Below the pieces are notes generated by a model, which was given only the letters and a program-made list of their open reading frames with translations, did no database searches and was not told the DNA's origin. This document shows positions 62,101 to 64,000 of a stretch of 64,000 nt of DNA, in pieces; within the stretch, counting starts at the first letter, position 1; each line of letters begins with the position of its first letter. The stretch is from Opisthocomus hoazin (taxonomy: Eukaryota > Chordata > Aves > Opisthocomiformes > Opisthocomidae): positions 6,984,417 to 7,048,416 of the forward strand of contig NC_134415.1 of the NCBI RefSeq assembly GCF_030867145.1. The letters run 5' to 3'. The position numbers and the translations under genes were made by a program.

Positions 62101-64000
62101 GAATTGATGTGGGGTTTTGTTGTGCACGGCATCTCCTCAGCACAGCAGGCAGGACTGAAGCAGATGTGCAGAGAGTAGAAGTGAATTAAAGGCGGGGGGC
62201 GGAGAGGAGAAAATTATAGGCACGATGAGACACATTCGCTCTTGCAAAATTAATCAGGATTTTGATTTTGCTGGAGCTCCCTCTTGCACTCTTGAGATGT
62301 GAGGCAGGTCACTCCTGTCAAACACAAGCCCACCTATGGGAAGGACACCACAGGATATATTGCACTCTCGCTCCAGTACGATCCCATGCAAGTAACAAAG
62401 ATATCATAGAGCAGAATGTGTCCCCCAGACATCCATCTCTTTTGGGATGAAAGGCAATTTCATTACTTCCCCTCACCACTGCAAATTATGTGTACTGAAG
62501 TAACTGCAGCACTTGCCTTCAGTTTGTTCCAGCCAGCTTCAAAAGAAATAGACTTTTACACTGAGCAGAAGTGGATTGAAAGCGACAGTTACAGAAGATA
62601 GCGTTGAACAACCTCTCCTGAATTAGCAGCATCTAATCCTTCCACAGTTGTACATACAGTTTCAGAGGTTTGGATTCTATTTCCCATTCTGTCACACCAA
62701 AAGAACCATGGCAGCACTCAGGGGCATTTACAGGACTCTCCACTGGGGCTAAGTGGTTTAGCAGTGCAGGGAATCACTCTCACATAGTCAAGCGCTGCTG
62801 AAAAACAGGACCAAGAAGAGATCCAGTGAGGACACAGGTGATCAGGACGAGCAGGGACTACACTGAAAAGAACTAGTGTCGCCTGAGAGAAAAACCACGA
62901 CGAGGGACTGCGTTTCCATTCCTGCCAACACAAGTTCCAGTGATCTGCAGTTTTAAATGTGGTTTGTACTTTCAGTAAAACTGAACCTTGGAAATTCCTG
63001 CAGACCAGGACTGTACGTCAACTATGAGTAAGTTTAAAACAGAAAACACTCCTCTAGCCAGAGCAGACACCCTGACGAAACAATTTCCAAGTCACTTTAA
63101 TAAGCTGCAGTCAAAACTAATTGCATAGGGAAGTGCACAATCAGATTTAAGGTCTTGGAAGTGATGGAAAATCCATCATGACTGCTATGTCCCAGGAGCT
63201 AATTACCAGCCCATTAGAAAATTTGGCACTCTATTTCCAATATGAGTTGGTCCAATTCCCCTATTAGAGCTCATTAAAACTGCCCTACTACAAATCTTCC
63301 TGTGTGTATTGAGTGATTAAGTCACCTCAAATCACCTGAATGGGTGAATTTGAGAGCTTACCTTTTATTCTGGGGGACTTAATGAGTTTTCTACACCACT
63401 GTTCTCTCGTCTCTCCCTTCCCAAGTGTATTAACACCAGCACAGGACAAGGAAGCCCAGTAATATAATGGGAGAACGTGCTTCTCCAACCCTGCTCTGGA
63501 TTCCCTCTGCTACACTGCCAAGGACTGTGCTAGCTACTCAGCCTCAGCGTAAAACCAGGAGTGCATGTTCAACTAATTGCCCCTCAACCCCCAGTCCTTC
63601 CCCATCCTTTCTGAAGCTTGCTTTCTCAAGACACAGCCCCCACTGTGTAGGTGGGATTTACATCTTTCTGCTTCCAAAACATGCAGCCTTTCATTTGTCA
63701 TGCGTAAATGCACCTAATTCATAATGCAATATCAGCTGCTCTTCTTAAATGACCTACCTTGCTCATTTTTTCAATTCCACCAATTTTTATCACCTGCAAA
63801 CTTCCATGCAATGGCCTTGTATTTTCTTCATGCTACAGACAAAAAATTATCCTCTAGATGAGGCATTAGTACTTTCTTAGCCTCAAAAAACTTCAAGCAA
63901 GACTTATACCTTTCCTGCACAGAAAATGGCCACCAGCACAAAGGAAATCAATGTTTCTGTGTACACAGACATGCCACAATTCCAGTACGATATCAGCTAC
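56198..64000. other. Intergenic to the end of the window, nothing recognised
   Basis: Nearly eight kilobases show no CR1, LTR or gene I can name. Small features only: an A14 run near 56516, an (AAAAC)4 patch near 58436-58455, and T-rich tracts near 61615-61650. Open frames of up to about 150 codons (for example 60948-61403, +) match no known family. Confidence 0.5.

Overview
The window is vertebrate nuclear DNA, almost certainly avian. It carries at least 14 fragments of the CR1 (chicken repeat 1) LINE, most of them cut short at the 5' end and several ending in the short ATTCTGTG or ATTCTATG tail repeats typical of bird CR1. It also holds a solo retroviral LTR of a type common in birds. There is nothing bacterial: no operons, ribosome binding sites, CRISPR arrays or prophage. 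Species cannot be fixed from the sequence alone.

I can support only one protein-coding gene. It is an intronless 800-codon ORF at 16643-19045 (+) that I recognise as MAP10 (microtubule-associated protein 10, also called MTR120 or KIAA1383). It sits at the start of a CpG-rich island. A short GC-rich promoter precedes it, with a ZNF143/STAF-type element (ACTACAGCTCCCAG) and a GC box. A canonical AATAAA lies about 140 bp after the stop codon.

Layout: 1-15.6 kb is gene-free and holds two CR1 fragments. Three CR1 3' ends in the same orientation are packed at 15.6-16.48 kb, right against the MAP10 promoter. MAP10 fills 16.6-19.2 kb. From 19.2 to 26.7 kb the DNA is AT-rich and empty. At 26.68-28.49 kb lies the longest CR1, with a recognisable reverse-transcriptase domain. 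An old, strongly diverged CR1 covers about 32.1-33.1 kb, and the solo LTR covers 38.02-38.65 kb. The stretch 43.9-56.2 kb is the most repeat-dense part, with eight CR1 fragments of different ages plus A, G and CAGA simple repeats (a GT repeat lies just before it, near 42.6 kb). The remainder to 64 kb shows nothing I can name.

The scene is a single-exon cytoskeletal gene in a repeat-studded, gene-poor interval. I looked for exons of the genes that flank MAP10 in human (SIPA1L2, NTPCR, PCNX2) and saw none, though short exons could escape reading by eye. I found no convincing new multi-gene system. The points most worth checking are the degraded HPHLAWLY signature in this MAP10, the CR1 stack against its promoter, and a tandem CCGTGAG array just downstream of the LTR TATA box. 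All boundaries of repeats are by-eye estimates.
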